A stretch of DNA of 64,000 nucleotides from Actinobacillus suis ATCC 33415 (lineage in GTDB: Bacteria; Pseudomonadota; Gammaproteobacteria; Enterobacterales; Pasteurellaceae): NCBI RefSeq assembly GCF_000739435.1, contig NZ_CP009159.1:434001-498000 (forward strand), in the 5' to 3' direction. A program made the translations under genes and the position numbers. How positions within the stretch are numbered: position 1 is the stretch's first letter; each line of letters begins with the position of its first letter. The notes beneath the pieces were generated by a model. The model was not told the DNA's origin. It saw only the letters and a list, made by a program, of their open reading frames with translations, and did not search any database. This document shows, piece by piece, positions 63,029 to 64,000 of the stretch.

Positions 63029-63161
63029 ATTTTGTAAACAATAGCAATAAAGCAAAATCTTTGTAATTCTCCAGCGATTTTTATGGCATTAACTATAAAA
63101 TTGTTGTGTTTTTTTTACTCGATTTCCGTTTGTTACTTCACTTGTTAGTTAGGAGCTATTC

Positions 63162-64000
63162 ATGGGCAATAAAATTTTAAGTCCCGAAAATATTCAACAT
63201 GTAAAAGATGCCATTTTATATAAATTGGTTTATGCGCTAGGGGTAGAGCCTCGTGAAGCAAGTAAACGTAACTGGCTAAATGCAGCGTTACGTGTGGTGC
63301 GAGATCTTTCTACTGAGTCGTGGCTACAAACTCGCCGCAGCCAAGTGGCGAACGCCAGCCGCCGTGTGTATTACCTTTCAATGGAATTTTTGATGGGACG
63401 TACGTTCTCAAACGCAATGATTGCAGAAGGCGTGTATGAGTTAGTCGATGCCGCATTAAAAGAACTCGGACAAAATATTGAAGAGATTATTAACGAAGAA
63501 GGCGATCCGGGTTTAGGTAACGGCGGTTTAGGGCGTTTAGCCGCTTGTTATATGGATAGTCTTGCTGCAATGAAAATTCCGGCGATTGGCTACGGTATTC
63601 AATATGAGTACGGGATGTTCCGCCAAGAAATTCGTCACGGCGAACAAGTTGAGCAACCGGATCAATGGTTAGAAAATGAGTTTGTATGGCCGTATTTGCG
63701 TTCAAGTAAACGTTTCCCGATTCGCTTTGGCGGTCGCATTTGGCAAGAAGGCAAAAAAACCGTATGGCAGCCGGATGAAGAAATTATCGCTCAAGCTCAC
63801 GATCAATTAATTCCCGGCTATGAAACCACCGCAACCAATAGCTTACGTTTATGGTCGGCGCACGCTTCAGGGAAAGGTTTCGGTTTAGCGGATTTCAACC
63901 GTGGTGATTATTTTGCCGCAATGAGCCATCAGAATTTATCGGAGAACGTTTCTCGGGTGTTGTATCCGGACGATTCTACTTATAACGGACGTGAATTACG
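63162..64000 (+). CDS. glgP: Glycogen phosphorylase (partial, runs off the window)
   Basis: An open frame from ATG 63162 with TTAGGAG seven bases upstream; 279 codons are visible. The N-terminal part of GT35 phosphorylases is clear: VYYLSMEFLMGRTFSNAMI, INEEGDPGLGNGGLGRLAACYMDSLAAMKIPAIGYGI, YEYGMFRQEI and ENVSRVLYPDDSTYNGREL. It resembles E. coli GlgP more than MalP (for example the TRQVYYLSMEF-like and PGYETTATNSLRLWSA blocks). It releases glucose-1-phosphate from glycogen. The PLP site is beyond the window. It is the last visible gene of the glg operon. Confidence 0.95.
   Translation, partial: MGNKILSPENIQHVKDAILYKLVYALGVEPREASKRNWLNAALRVVRDLSTESWLQTRRSQVANASRRVYYLSMEFLMGRTFSNAMIAEGVYELVDAALKELGQNIEEIINEEGDPGLGNGGLGRLAACYMDSLAAMKIPAIGYGIQYEYGMFRQEIRHGEQVEQPDQWLENEFVWPYLRSSKRFPIRFGGRIWQEGKKTVWQPDEEIIAQAHDQLIPGYETTATNSLRLWSAHASGKGFGLADFNRGDYFAAMSHQNLSENVSRVLYPDDSTYNGREL

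Overview
The window comes from a Pasteurellaceae chromosome, most likely an Actinobacillus of the pleuropneumoniae/suis/equuli group. The main evidence is the uptake-signal 9-mer ACAAGCGGT, the form used by the A. pleuropneumoniae clade rather than the AAGTGCGGT form of Haemophilus influenzae. It occurs many times, mostly between genes and often as inverted pairs that make transcription terminators. Low-to-moderate GC, an ArcB without a PAS domain, a MetJ box and an LpxL/KdkA lipid A-Kdo repertoire agree. The species cannot be fixed from this window alone.

Layout. 1-5.6 kb: tail of an unidentified gene, smrB, an EamA transporter, arcB, ogt and a FadL-family porin. 6.1-13.1 kb: the isc iron-sulfur operon (iscR-iscS-iscU-iscA-hscB-hscA-fdx-iscX), with an IscR type-1 operator ahead of iscR and two unrelated genes (a YdcZ-like transporter and a DUF2625 protein) between hscB and hscA. 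13.2-20.9 kb: an accessory region with a decayed IS3-type transposase, a Slam translocon gene and its probable TbpB-like surface lipoprotein, a divergent TonB-dependent receptor that looks like ZnuD, and an intact 1,418-bp IS3-family element inserted in the loop of the terminator shared by znuD and cca. 20.9-24.3 kb: cca, ppiB, cysS.

24.3-32.1 kb: a complete L-arabinose uptake and early catabolism locus on the minus strand (araF-G-H, araC, FGGY kinase, araA). It has CRP and AraC sites ahead of araF, and an E. coli-like I1/I2 AraC direct repeat with a 21-bp period between araC and the kinase gene. No araD is present. 32.2-36.8 kb: methionine importer metN-metI with three tandem metQ genes under a MetJ operator; the third metQ carries a perfect 132-bp tandem duplication of its start. 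36.8-40.1 kb: LysR regulator divergent from a small oxidoreduction/acetylation-type gene set. 40.1-47.7 kb: kdkA, folE, truA, raiA, lpxL, dapA, an OFA-family MFS transporter behind a 34-bp perfect palindrome, and folD. 47.8-48.0 kb: tRNA-Pro(UGG) and tRNA-Arg(UCU).

48.2-50.2 kb: lemA and two TPM-domain genes. 50.29-50.92 kb: a probable type III toxin-antitoxin locus, with promoter, two 50-bp repeats (RNA antitoxin), terminator, and a ToxN/TenpN-like endoribonuclease gene. This is the strongest candidate for an undescribed system. 50.9-55.6 kb: fructose PTS operon fruB-fruK-fruA; its FruB carries three HPr domains, two of them a near-identical protein repeat with silent DNA divergence. 55.8-64 kb: glycogen operon glgB-glgX-glgC-glgA-glgP (glgP runs off the window). 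CRP-like sites between the divergent fru and glg operons suggest that sugar uptake and glycogen storage are co-regulated.

All calls are from reading sequence and protein motifs; no database search was possible.
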